57,576 nt of DNA. It comes from a virus. The DNA is taken from positions 1-57,576 of IMG/VR virus record IMGVR_UViG_3300042564_001295; one strand, given 5' to 3'. A program made the position numbers and the translations under genes. Below are positions 8,448-16,622 of the stretch, one piece after another. How positions within the stretch are numbered: position 1 is the first letter of the stretch; every line of letters starts with the position of its first letter. The notes below the pieces were generated by a model. That model was given only the letters and a program-made list of their open reading frames with translations, was not told the DNA's origin and made no database searches.

Positions 8448-8869
8448 TCAGTTCCTTCTTCGTTATAAACAATAGACCTTGCGGTGGTATGTTCTTCGCA
8501 TAGGGTAGTAACCCATCCACCGCCTACCTGTTTACCAGGACTACCACACTCCTCGCAAGTGACACCACTCATGCTTTCTGCCATTGCCACCATGCCGCTA
8601 ATTTCATCATCTCCACCGCTGTAATAGAAACGCAGTGTACCAAATTTTTCTTTAACTTGATCTAGGGTAACCTGTGCTACAACTACACCGTTTTTATTCT
8701 TCCAATCGAGGTGATGTTGTATATTTCCCATAAGTTGATCCAAAATGTTGAACCAACCATCTCCGCAAGCAAAGCCCCAACACATGCAAGTTTCTGTCAT
8801 CGGTAGATTACGATTGATCATCATTTGCGGATACCGTTTACAAAGAAGCTCGTCTAATTCTTGTTTCAT
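8444..8869 (-). CDS. Zinc-ribbon phage protein
   Basis: A 141-residue protein with the segment VKEKFGTLRFYYSGGDDE, which I recognise from many unassigned phage proteins, followed by a ribbon-like CEECGSPGKQVGGGWVTTLCEEH. The Cys/His set probably binds zinc. The start overlaps the upstream stop by 4 nt. Function unknown. Confidence 0.6.
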   Translation of the reverse strand: MKQELDELLCKRYPQMMINRNLPMTETCMCWGFACGDGWFNILDQLMGNIQHHLDWKNKNGVVVAQVTLDQVKEKFGTLRFYYSGGDDEISGMVAMAESMSGVTCEECGSPGKQVGGGWVTTLCEEHTTARSIVYNEEGTE

Positions 8870-9579
8870 TGTGCCGCCTTTACATAGTTTAAACGGGTCA
8901 CTGGATTCTTATGCAACCAATGCTCGCTGTGATCCTTTACTTTGGCTTTGACTATTACGCATGCTCCTAGTTTCAAAGGAGCCTTGCTAAACCAAGATGC
9001 CATCTTGTTATCTATTATAGCACAAACATTGTATGCGTCAAAGTTCTTTGAGCGAACTGACTCAAGTATTTCGCAATCGAGATCCTTTAGATTGGCACCG
9101 ATGTCTGCAACAAATCCTTCGTCCAATTTTCGTGCAATTTTTTTAATTTGATTCTTTGCATGATCACGTACATATACACTGGGCAAACAAGCCACATAAC
9201 CAAATTGATTTGATTTAACAGTCTCGCCGCTTAGGATACTATTGATATTAGTTTGAAATTCGTTCTCGCCTTCGATGGCCGCAAACAATAGACGCTTAAA
9301 GTAGTTTCGAATTTCTTCTGCTTGTGCAATATCTTCGGGCAATACTCTCAGCGGCATTGGTGCTTCTTTTGGATCAGCAGACCAGTTGGTGTGATCCAGT
9401 GTACACAGCATTAGAATTTTATTACCATGCTTGTGATACATTAGTTGGATTTTGCCATCTGGTGTTTGGTCAGAGAACACAGGAATGATAACATCCTTGA
9501 TATACTCACCGTTAATGCGTTGGGCCGCACAGGCCAATTCCAAAACTTGCTGAACAGGAAAGGTTACGTTTTTATTCAC
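8866..9579 (-). CDS. Unassigned 237-residue protein, GTG start
   Basis: The frame starts at GTG 9579, 33 nt below a promoter (9612-9640). The protein is soluble and mixed alpha/beta, with conserved-looking blocks FGYVACLPSVYVRDHAKNQI and KLGACVIVKAKVKDHSEHW, the latter resembling an OB-like C-terminal domain. No family is recognised. It is the first gene of the transcript that runs down to 5435. Confidence 0.5.
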   Translation of the reverse strand: MNKNVTFPVQQVLELACAAQRINGEYIKDVIIPVFSDQTPDGKIQLMYHKHGNKILMLCTLDHTNWSADPKEAPMPLRVLPEDIAQAEEIRNYFKRLLFAAIEGENEFQTNINSILSGETVKSNQFGYVACLPSVYVRDHAKNQIKKIARKLDEGFVADIGANLKDLDCEILESVRSKNFDAYNVCAIIDNKMASWFSKAPLKLGACVIVKAKVKDHSEHWLHKNPVTRLNYVKAAQ

Positions 9580-9611
9580 GGTACGCCCTAATGCTGGTTA
9601 ATATACGTTGT

Positions 9612-9640
9612 ATTTTACAGGAAAAGTACGTCCGTGTCAA
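9612..9640 (-). promoter_or_regulatory. Sigma70-type promoter (TTGACA-17-TAAAAT)
   Basis: TTGACA lies at 9635-9640 and TAAAAT at 9612-9617, with a 17-nt spacer, upstream of the GTG-started gene at 9579. Confidence 0.65.
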
Positions 9641-10283
9641 CCTTTTGTAACCGTACATAGATCTTTTTGGCTAAACGCTTTAGCACTGGATTGGGCAAAT
9701 TTCCAAATGCACCAAAATATGATGCCAAACACGGGCTAACATATCTGCCGTTGAACTTGAGTCTGGACAAGCTACTAAACTTTCCCATGTATCGTAATGC
9801 CCTGTACTTGCCCAAATTTCTACAAAGTTCGATTGCAATTGAAACTGCATATGCATCTACTTCATCTGGATCTGCAAGATATTGATTATACGGGGATCGA
9901 GTATGTGCTACGTATGTTTGATATTTTCTCTTGACACTTTGACGCTGATGCTTGTATTCGTGTACAACTGCATCAAATATTTGAATTAGAAATTCAGTGG
10001 CATGTTTTTGATCCCATACAACATCTTTATCAAAGTTATGATGCACAACAACTTCTATAGGAATCTCACCATTGCAATCGTCTTCAGCATCATAATATGC
10101 ATTGACATAAAATTCTTCAGAATCTAAAAACTTATCACGTTTGCTTTTGATGCTGAGACCAAAGCCTTGATGACGAAATTGTCTGCGTAATAAAGTTAGC
10201 AAATTTTGGAAACTGATGCCAGGTTTACTTTTAAGTTTAACTTGCATACAAACCCAGCAAACTGTTTCCATTATGCTATTCAT
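9615..10283 (-). CDS. HExxH zinc metallopeptidase-like protein, second copy
   Basis: This 222-residue protein carries HEYKH at residues 108-112 and a downstream DEVDAYAVSIAIEL helix, the same arrangement as in the protein at 179-904. It lacks a signal peptide. The two copies differ strongly in the rest of the sequence, so the duplication is old. Substrate unknown. Its 3' end overlaps the promoter at 9612-9640. Confidence 0.65.
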   Translation of the reverse strand: MNSIMETVCWVCMQVKLKSKPGISFQNLLTLLRRQFRHQGFGLSIKSKRDKFLDSEEFYVNAYYDAEDDCNGEIPIEVVVHHNFDKDVVWDQKHATEFLIQIFDAVVHEYKHQRQSVKRKYQTYVAHTRSPYNQYLADPDEVDAYAVSIAIELCRNLGKYRALRYMGKFSSLSRLKFNGRYVSPCLASYFGAFGNLPNPVLKRLAKKIYVRLQKVDTDVLFL

Positions 10284-10285
10284 GA

Positions 10286-10504
10286 TTACAACCTAAATAC
10301 GATTCTGCCTTTGGATAAATCATATGGGCTAACTTCTATTTTAACATTGTCACCCAATATGATTCTAATTTTATGTTGTTTGAGTCTTCCGCCCATGTAG
10401 CAAAGCAGTGTGTTGGGAATGTTTGCTACCTTCACCCTGAACATACTTCCTGGCAATACCTCTTCGACCGAACCCGTCAATTCAATAATATCGTCTTTTG
10501 CCAT
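10286..10504 (-). CDS. infA: Translation initiation factor IF-1
   Basis: The 72-residue length and the sequence are those of bacterial IF-1: it starts MAKDDIIELTGSVEEVLPGSMF, has RVKVANIPNTLLCYMGGRLK, the basic HKIRIILGDNVKIEVSPYD and the signature end LSKGRIVFRL. IF-1 is an OB-fold protein that binds the ribosomal A site during initiation. Start ATG 10504 shares its A with the upstream TAA (TAATG), so it is coupled to the AbrB-like gene. A virus-encoded IF-1 would be unusual. Confidence 0.93.
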   Translation of the reverse strand: MAKDDIIELTGSVEEVLPGSMFRVKVANIPNTLLCYMGGRLKQHKIRIILGDNVKIEVSPYDLSKGRIVFRL

Positions 10505-10674
10505 TATACTTTGCTTATGACGATTGCACCGTCTTCAATTTCAATGTTTAGTGTATCGCCTGTGTTCCATCCATTACGTTCGAGAATCTCTGGAGGAATT
10601 TTCATAATAACATTGTCCGGATCTCCAGGGATGTCTTCAAATATATCTTCCACATTAAATATTAGTTTTTCCAT
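10504..10674 (-). CDS. AbrB/MazE-like small regulator
   Basis: A 56-residue frame with the swapped-hairpin pattern VIMKIPPEILERNGWNTGDTL followed by NIEIEDGAIVIS, typical of SpoVT/AbrB and MazE DNA-binding domains. It could be a small transcription regulator. It is coupled to infA by a TAATG overlap. A GTAAATAC box (10678-10685) sits immediately upstream of the ATG. Confidence 0.65.
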   Translation of the reverse strand: MEKLIFNVEDIFEDIPGDPDNVIMKIPPEILERNGWNTGDTLNIEIEDGAIVISKV

Positions 10675-10677
10675 TGT

Positions 10678-10685
10678 GTATTTAC
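10678..10685 (-). promoter_or_regulatory. Possible T4-late-like box GTAAATAC
   Basis: The box ends 3 nt before the ATG at 10674. With T4-type late promoter geometry, transcription would start at or near the ATG. Confidence 0.35.
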
Positions 10686-10689
10686 TCTG

Positions 10690-11226
10690 TTATTCATTAA
10701 CACTATAAGGAACTGATCTCCAACCTAAACGGTTCAAGTCCAATTCAATTTCTTCAGTAACAGTACCTTCTGGTACATATCCAGCACCATTGGCACCGGT
10801 TAGGCCGTTGCCTAATTCTGCATTACCTATACCACTACAGTACCAATCAATATAGTCACCTTTTTCCTGCATGTCAGAAATGATGCCGCCACTATGCCGC
10901 CAACTGCATGACCAAGTTTCGCATTTTAGCTCTTGCCAAAACTCACGACTTTGCCAAGTCATGTTACACATAGCGGCATACAAGTTTTGAGCATAAGCAT
11001 TGCTGGCTTTAACTTTGTCACACATTTCTTTGCTACTACGCAAATCGTATTCCATGTTGTTCTTTTGCCACTTGGGATCTACAATAGCCGCTGCTTCTTG
11101 TTCCCGCCAAGTTTCGTACATTTGAACATAGTCGGGATTAGGTACTTCTCCCTTTTCCTCGCAACGCTTGATATACCCTTCTTTTTGAAAGGTATGCCGT
11201 TCTGGGCTACTTGCTACTTTTTTCAT
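10690..11226 (-). CDS. Unassigned phage protein
   Basis: A 178-residue protein with a charged N-terminal half and several Trp/Cys (FWQELKCETWSCSWRHSGG). No family is recognised and there is no signal peptide. The start ATG 11226 overlaps the stop of the upstream HExxH gene (11223). The frame is intact and well packed. Confidence 0.5.
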   Translation of the reverse strand: MKKVASSPERHTFQKEGYIKRCEEKGEVPNPDYVQMYETWREQEAAAIVDPKWQKNNMEYDLRSSKEMCDKVKASNAYAQNLYAAMCNMTWQSREFWQELKCETWSCSWRHSGGIISDMQEKGDYIDWYCSGIGNAELGNGLTGANGAGYVPEGTVTEEIELDLNRLGWRSVPYSVNE

Positions 11227-11579
11227 TTATGAAATCCTCCGTGGAAGCAATGTCGGACTTCGTGTCCAAGAGTCCAGTAATCAGTTTTAATATTGGTAAT
11301 AACCATGCACACATCGTTACCTTTTTCGTCCTTGTTCCAGAATGCACATCCATCCATGATCTTTTTTCCGACGTTGAACGGTTTTGTGCCACGTCGCTTT
11401 GCCTCCCACTCACATAGCCCGTTAACGTCCTTTGTAAACACCCACTCAATTGTCGATTTGAGAGTAAAATGTTTTGCATTCATGGTTGTTTCGTCAACTA
11501 CATTGAATTTATCGTAAGGTGTTTCTGCCAATGCAGATAGCGACAACAATGTTGCTAGTGTAACAATTGCCTTTTTCAT
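11223..11579 (-). CDS. Exported HExxH protein
   Basis: A 118-residue protein with a clean signal peptide (MKKAIVTLATLLSLSALAET) and a C-terminal TLGHEVRHCFHGGFHK. HEVRH (106-110) is a zincin motif, and the following Cys and two His could give more ligands. It would be periplasmic. Third HExxH protein in the first 12 kb, but not obviously related to the other two. Confidence 0.65.
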   Translation of the reverse strand: MKKAIVTLATLLSLSALAETPYDKFNVVDETTMNAKHFTLKSTIEWVFTKDVNGLCEWEAKRRGTKPFNVGKKIMDGCAFWNKDEKGNDVCMVITNIKTDYWTLGHEVRHCFHGGFHK

Positions 11580-11608
11580 ATATAACTTTCTGTGCCTGTG
11601 TGTTAAAA

Positions 11609-11726
11609 TGGTGTAGACGGTAGGATTCGAACCTACAAAGGCAGCTAATAGCCTAGCCCAGTTCCCTCCGTTCAGCTGGGGGTCAGCTTACTAGGAGGAG
11701 GTATACCAAGTTCCACTCACGTCTAC
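11609..11726 (-). tRNA. Oversized tRNA-like RNA (118 nt)
   Basis: The ends form a 7-bp acceptor (GTAGACG/CGTCTAC) with A73 and encoded CCA, a type II D-arm (GTGGAACTTGGTATAC) and a perfect T-arm (GTAGG-TTCGAAT-CCTAC). Between them no normal anticodon arm is visible: a CCTCC/GGAGG stem encloses a 27-nt loop holding an AGCTG/CAGCT hairpin, followed by a 28-nt variable region that can pair. It could be an intron-containing or defunct tRNA or a dedicated tRNA mimic. No anticodon can be assigned. Confidence 0.55.
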
Positions 11727-11747
11727 CATTGTATTATATACTTATTT

Positions 11748-11755
11748 GTAAATAC
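11748..11755 (+). promoter_or_regulatory. Possible T4-late-like box GTAAATAC
   Basis: The box ends 5 nt before the ATG of the radical SAM gene at 11761. No ribosome site lies between the two. Confidence 0.4.
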
Positions 11756-11760
11756 TGTCA

Positions 11761-12732
11761 ATGAGCCATTCTACCATTCCATTTGATAACATTATCCGTT
11801 TTGGACAACGCACCATGTTGGTCAACCGTTTGTTTTCCACAAGTTGGATTTTGGGAAGATTCTGTAACTATAAATGCAGTTATTGTTGGCCTTATGCCAG
11901 AAGTGACACACCAGATCACCAACCAATTGACGTGTATAAAAATGTGGTTAACGAAATCAAACGCCAAGCCCGCAATAACGGATTCAATCAATTTCATTGG
12001 AGTTTCAGTGGCGGAGAACCAACAGCATATAAAAATCTACTAGAGTTAACTAATCACTTAGACGATGGTGTGTCATATCAAACTGTACATATGACTACTA
12101 ATTTGAGTCCTAGTTTGGCTTGGTGGAAACGTTGGGCCAATGCAACCTCCATGTTACAACGTAGAAGCATAACAGCTAGTTTTCACGACGAGTTTGCCAA
12201 GGAACAGGAGTTTGGCGATAAGATTTTACAACTGATGTATGATGGCGTTCACGTTACTATAAATCAAGTTATGGTTCCAGAAAAGTTTTATGAGTTGTAT
12301 ACCAGACTAGAAAGATTTGCCGCACGTGGTATCAATGTAACTCTTAAGCCGCAAAGCGATCCAACAGCCAGTAGATTAGTAGATGGATACACTGATGAAA
12401 TGATTCACACGATGCAAACTGGATTCCCACAGCACTCCGATGGTGAAGAGACTTATCAGATAGCCTTATACGATGTAAATAATACGGAATACTTGTTTGA
12501 CCAAGCTGAAAGATTCAACGCATTCGGATTTAATAAGTTTAAAGGATGGCAGTGTAACTCGGGATTTCAAAGTGTTATAATAAGAGGCGATCAAATAAAA
12601 AGAAGTTACAGTTGTCATGATGCTCCTTTAGGCAATGTGTTAACAGGATTTAATTTGTTCGAAGATCCTAAACTTTGTTCCACGCCAACATGTGTTAGCA
12701 GTGCCGATAGTAAAATACCTAAATACAAATGA
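11761..12732 (+). CDS. Radical SAM protein
   Basis: This 323-residue protein has the radical SAM motif CNYKCSYC (Cys 35, 39, 42), SGGEP near residue 84, and a C-terminal cysteine group (FKGWQCNSG, SYSCHDAPLG, CSTPTC) resembling a SPASM/twitch extension for an auxiliary iron-sulfur cluster. Such enzymes reductively cleave SAM and usually modify peptides or small metabolites. It is first of a three-gene plus-strand operon with another radical SAM gene and a methyltransferase-like gene. Substrate unknown. Confidence 0.88.
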   Translation: MSHSTIPFDNIIRFGQRTMLVNRLFSTSWILGRFCNYKCSYCWPYARSDTPDHQPIDVYKNVVNEIKRQARNNGFNQFHWSFSGGEPTAYKNLLELTNHLDDGVSYQTVHMTTNLSPSLAWWKRWANATSMLQRRSITASFHDEFAKEQEFGDKILQLMYDGVHVTINQVMVPEKFYELYTRLERFAARGINVTLKPQSDPTASRLVDGYTDEMIHTMQTGFPQHSDGEETYQIALYDVNNTEYLFDQAERFNAFGFNKFKGWQCNSGFQSVIIRGDQIKRSYSCHDAPLGNVLTGFNLFEDPKLCSTPTCVSSADSKIPKYK

Positions 12733-13742
12733 ATACAATACTAAAAGTAGAACAAAAGTGGCCAGAAGACTATCTAAGAATAGATTTCTCTGTTGGCGAT
12801 ATATGTAACTATCAGTGTTGGTATTGCTGGCCAGAATCGCATGCTGCTGAATACAAATGGCCTGACTATGATCTGCTGATTAAAAATTTATCTCACGTAT
12901 TAGATTATTATATTGCAAACACTAATAAAAGACGATTTGAATTTTGTCTGTTAGGCGGAGAGGTTACACACTGGTCTCGTTTCCTTGATTTTATAAAACA
13001 CTTCAAAGAAAATTACAATTGTATTTTTAATTTAATTTCCAACGGTTCGAAAAAATTATCGTGGTGGAGAGAAGCAGCACCTTACTTAGACTATGTGCTG
13101 ATTAGTCATCATCAACAATTCTCTAAAGTAGAACACAATAGAGAGTTGCTTGATTTACTCTATGAACAGGGTGTGATTGGAGTTACTACTGTACTAATGG
13201 ATCCGGGAAACTGGGACAAATGTTTAGAAACTATAGAATATTATAAGAAAAGTAAGCGGCGATGGTCTATCAGGTATGGCGAAATTATTCATAAAGACGT
13301 CAACTACACAGATGAACAAAAGGAAGTTATAGGAAAAGTTAGAGCAAGGGGTGCAAATCCACTGTGGTTCTGGTGGAACAACAAGACGCCTCGAACTATT
13401 CCTTACGTTACCGGACTTGATGGTAAGAAGAAAAAAGTGCCAGATAATTACATCCTTTTAAATCGGTTAAACAATTTCCAAGGATGGGAGTGCAATGTAG
13501 GAGTAGATTGGTTTGCAATCAAAATTGACGGCTCGGTTGTTGGAGTATGTAGCAATTTGTTATATAAAAATAACACCGTTCATAATATATACGACATAGA
13601 CTTTACTGCTAAATTTTCTCCAGAAATTGTTCCAGCAATTTGTATGCAAAATGGATGCTGGTGTGGGTTTGAAACAAACATGCCCAAACGTAAAATAGAT
13701 TTTACAACAAAGAATAAGATAATACCGATACATGTTAATTGA
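12729..13742 (+). CDS. Radical SAM protein
   Basis: A 337-residue protein with CNYQCWYC (Cys 26, 30, 33) and the SAM-binding GGE (LLGGEVTHW). The C-terminal part again carries FQGWECNVG, VVGVCSN and CMQNGCWC, the same auxiliary-cluster layout as the preceding gene, so the two are paralogues. Its ATG overlaps the upstream TGA (ATGA), which implies coordinated production. Confidence 0.87.
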   Translation: MNTILKVEQKWPEDYLRIDFSVGDICNYQCWYCWPESHAAEYKWPDYDLLIKNLSHVLDYYIANTNKRRFEFCLLGGEVTHWSRFLDFIKHFKENYNCIFNLISNGSKKLSWWREAAPYLDYVLISHHQQFSKVEHNRELLDLLYEQGVIGVTTVLMDPGNWDKCLETIEYYKKSKRRWSIRYGEIIHKDVNYTDEQKEVIGKVRARGANPLWFWWNNKTPRTIPYVTGLDGKKKKVPDNYILLNRLNNFQGWECNVGVDWFAIKIDGSVVGVCSNLLYKNNTVHNIYDIDFTAKFSPEIVPAICMQNGCWCGFETNMPKRKIDFTTKNKIIPIHVN

Positions 13743-14343
13743 TACTGAGCACCTACACTACTGGATGCAAGCCATTAGACAAAGTAAAGACCCTATGCGA
13801 ACCATGGATGCATTTTGGAGTGGCCAACTTAAAAGTAAAGAGTGGTTGATTGATGCATTGGAAATGACAGTACATCCGCAAGTTGATTGTGTAATGCCTA
13901 AGCCCTTTGCTATTGACATACACGGCGGATGGGTCGGAGTGCTGGCCAGTATGTTATTTCAAAGTAGAATTCCCGTAGCAACTATTCGCAGCATTGATAT
14001 AGATTCAACATGCGAATCTGTTGCTACTATGATGAATAAGAAAGAGGAAATGCAAGGAAAGTTTAAAGCAGTTACTTCTGATATGTGTACTATTCGTAGT
14101 GACAGCGATATTATAATCAATACTAGTTGCGAACACATTACACAAGATCAATTTGATTTGTGGAAAACTGGCATACCTTATAACAGTTTATTAGTGTTGC
14201 AAGGTAACAACTATAACATACCCGAACACATTCGTACAGCAGACAGTTTGGAGCATTTTAAACAACAATGCGGCATCAATATCGTTTGGGCAGGTGAACT
14301 AGAACTGCCGTTATACACACGTTTTATGGTAATAGGTCGTTAA
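13732..14343 (+). CDS. Class I methyltransferase-like protein
   Basis: A 203-residue protein with a Rossmann-like pattern: a glycine-containing turn (FAIDIHGGWVGVLASMLF), an acidic strand end (VATIRSIDIDSTCESVA) and a later DIIINTSCEHI that fits the motif IV region. This suggests SAM-dependent methylation, but the SAM loop is not canonical. It overlaps the radical SAM gene by 11 nt, so it likely acts in the same pathway. Confidence 0.55.
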   Translation: MLIDTEHLHYWMQAIRQSKDPMRTMDAFWSGQLKSKEWLIDALEMTVHPQVDCVMPKPFAIDIHGGWVGVLASMLFQSRIPVATIRSIDIDSTCESVATMMNKKEEMQGKFKAVTSDMCTIRSDSDIIINTSCEHITQDQFDLWKTGIPYNSLLVLQGNNYNIPEHIRTADSLEHFKQQCGINIVWAGELELPLYTRFMVIGR

Positions 14344-14345
14344 TA

Positions 14346-14909
14346 TTAAAATGTGTAAGTATATAGCTCGATGTCTTCTTTAAATATGTTTGCTATTTTA
14401 TTTTTCTGATCAGTTGTATAGTATGTTTTATAATCGTTGTGTGTTGAGGTGTTGATATAAGGCAACGGTTTTTCACAATTTAGTAAATTTTGTATCACTT
14501 TAAAATCTGTTGAGAGAGTTTCAGCTTTGAACAACCAGTCAACACCCGGCTCAATCCATTTACACTGGTTAGTAGATAACGAGTTCCAACTCTGTGTATC
14601 ATAGTCAAGTTTACCAACAAACTGATTCCACGTGGGAAAATCATCTATTGACTTAATGTTATTATTTTCCCAATAAAACTTATATTGTTGTAGATAAAAA
14701 TATGAACTTACCATTCTTGCCCACGGGTTACGAACAATTGCAAAGGACCGGCCAACATTCCACGACTCTTTAATTGTTGACAAGTTAGGATGTCCGCCAA
14801 TTCGTTCATACTCAAAATTTCTACTTAACCATTCAACTACACTTGACCCTGCACTTTTGGGAATATGTACAAACGTTAAATTGTTATTGGGTAGATTGAT
14901 TGCTGCCAT
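14346..14909 (-). CDS. Sulfotransferase-like protein
   Basis: A 187-residue protein with FVHIPKSAGSSVVEWL near the N-terminus (5'-phosphosulfate loop) and RSFAIVRNPWARMVSSYFY (3'-phosphate-binding RxPxxRxxS motif). These are the two PAPS-binding signatures of the Sulfotransfer_2 family. Acceptor unknown; carbohydrates are usual. It overlaps the upstream radical SAM gene by 26 nt and converges with 13732-14343. Confidence 0.8.
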   Translation of the reverse strand: MAAINLPNNNLTFVHIPKSAGSSVVEWLSRNFEYERIGGHPNLSTIKESWNVGRSFAIVRNPWARMVSSYFYLQQYKFYWENNNIKSIDDFPTWNQFVGKLDYDTQSWNSLSTNQCKWIEPGVDWLFKAETLSTDFKVIQNLLNCEKPLPYINTSTHNDYKTYYTTDQKNKIANIFKEDIELYTYTF

Positions 14910-15909
14910 GTTTGTCGTTAAATTTTATTTCACTATCAGAGCAAACTCCTGCACATGCAGCCAGTCTGCCGTTGGCATAGTCTTTGTTCCAACTGTCTTG
15001 AACACCTCGAAAAAAAGTACCTTGCATAATACTGTCCCAATCGTGTAATTTGAGATTTATTTTGCTGTCTCCATGTTCAGCCCATAGTATTTCCCAGCCG
15101 TCTTTAAAGTCAACAGTTCTGCTGTACATGTTTCTGGATGATAAGGGACAACAAGGAAATAGCTTGCCAGTGTACTCTATATACACTGTGCTGTTGTGTT
15201 TGGCATAACAACTGATCTTGCTATGGTTACTTTGGTCATGCCACTGAGACAACGTTATCCTAGGCATTAATTTTATAACTTGAGATGGCGGCTCCACAAT
15301 TTTAGTTTGTGCAGTCATTTCAAACAGTGTAAATCTGTGCGATGGCTTGACAAAGAAATTCTTAAAACCCATGCTGAGTGACAGTTTCCTTGCTTGCTCA
15401 ACTTGATGCTCATTGTGCTTGAATGTAATAAATTGCCATTCAGCATGGCCACCTGCATCTATAAACGCTTTGGCATTTTTCATTACTTTGTTCCATGCCA
15501 CATTCACACGGTATACATGATTGGTATCTGACAAGCCGTCAATGGCAAATATCACACGGCCTTTAGTGCTTAACGATTCAGCAAGTTTGATCCAGAATGT
15601 TTCATTGCGTAGGCCGCCATTGGTTGAAACTGTGATGTAACACTGTGGTGCTCGTGCCAGTACAGTATCACACACATCTATAAAATTTGGTGCGGCTGCT
15701 GAGTCACCGAGTACTCCATTGAACAACACTCGCTCAACTTGTTGCATAACATAGTCTGGTATGCGATCTTTGAAAAATTTCGTAGGTAGATATGTTTCTT
15801 CAAACCAAGATTTATCATCCGGTGTATTTTCTCTCAAACACATAGGGCATGCCGCATTACAGATAGACGTATTTTCTATCTGTAGTTCTTTAATATTTTT
15901 GTAAAACAT
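14884..15909 (-). CDS. Radical SAM protein with SPASM-like end
   Basis: 341 residues with CNAACPMC (Cys 17, 21, 24). Residues 95-160 hold the strand pattern ITVSTNGG...VIFAIDGL and the C-terminal third carries SCYAKHNSTVYIEYTGKLFPCCP and a later CAGVC, a SPASM-type set of cysteines. It is closely similar in layout to 19574-20554 (both have the GGHAEW/GGNAEW...FEHNEHQ block), so the two are paralogues. Confidence 0.87.
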   Translation of the reverse strand: MFYKNIKELQIENTSICNAACPMCLRENTPDDKSWFEETYLPTKFFKDRIPDYVMQQVERVLFNGVLGDSAAAPNFIDVCDTVLARAPQCYITVSTNGGLRNETFWIKLAESLSTKGRVIFAIDGLSDTNHVYRVNVAWNKVMKNAKAFIDAGGHAEWQFITFKHNEHQVEQARKLSLSMGFKNFFVKPSHRFTLFEMTAQTKIVEPPSQVIKLMPRITLSQWHDQSNHSKISCYAKHNSTVYIEYTGKLFPCCPLSSRNMYSRTVDFKDGWEILWAEHGDSKINLKLHDWDSIMQGTFFRGVQDSWNKDYANGRLAACAGVCSDSEIKFNDKHGSNQSTQ

Positions 15910-16582
15910 TCAATGCTCTATCTATCAGCTCAGCTGAATAATTTGCTCTAAAACTATTAAGCGCCACAGTTTGTATTTCTTTAATTGTATAAGATGTATC
16001 TAAATCAAATCCGAGAGTGGCCAACGCACCGGCTAGTTTGTCTTTACGTTGTGCGCTTATTTGCATCAGGATACTGCTTATTTTAATTTTCTCACCATCC
16101 AGTGGATAGCAAAAGAACCAGTTGAGTGGAACAAGCTGACCTTCGTTAACTGTCCAACTATTTGGATGAATACTGATCTTGGCAATGTTATTGTCCCACA
16201 TGGTGGTTAGTAGAGTCAGCCACTGATCCTGCCAGTTGGGTAACACATTTTCATTTGCCATTCGTTGCATTAAGAAATCGTTACCAGTCCATTCTAGAAA
16301 GATACGACGGTTATCAGTATCCACATCTTGAATTTTCAGCGTTGGTAAACACTTACCTGCCAGTGCATGAAATTTTAATTCACTTTCAAATCTCTGAGTT
16401 AACAATTCTTTAGTCCACACTTCATTTTCTTCAGGGAAACAATGATAGCCAATCTGTCTATTAAAATCCATGCAGAATGTCTTGTTATCAGGACTTACCA
16501 ATGCTGTGTAAACAAGGTTAGCTCTCACATTCTGGTGAACTTCCCAGTTGTAATAATAATTCCAATTTGATATATCTGTCAT
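15890..16582 (-). CDS. Unassigned protein, weakly kinase-like
   Basis: The start is placed at ATG 16582 (about 230 residues, MTDISNWNYYYNWEVHQ); an upstream start would invade the divergent gene. The order of a beta-rich N-lobe (TFCMDFNRQIGYHCF), a hinge-like FLEWTGNDFLMQRM and ISIHPNSWTVNEGQLVPLNWFFCYP is reminiscent of kinase-like folds, but catalytic Asp and Lys are not clear. Function unassigned. It overlaps the next radical SAM gene by 20 nt. Confidence 0.45.
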   Translation of the reverse strand: MTDISNWNYYYNWEVHQNVRANLVYTALVSPDNKTFCMDFNRQIGYHCFPEENEVWTKELLTQRFESELKFHALAGKCLPTLKIQDVDTDNRRIFLEWTGNDFLMQRMANENVLPNWQDQWLTLLTTMWDNNIAKISIHPNSWTVNEGQLVPLNWFFCYPLDGEKIKISSILMQISAQRKDKLAGALATLGFDLDTSYTIKEIQTVALNSFRANYSAELIDRALNVLQKY

Positions 16583-16622
16583 GTTTAAAGTGATAATTAA
16601 ACATATACTTAGCAAGGTTTTT

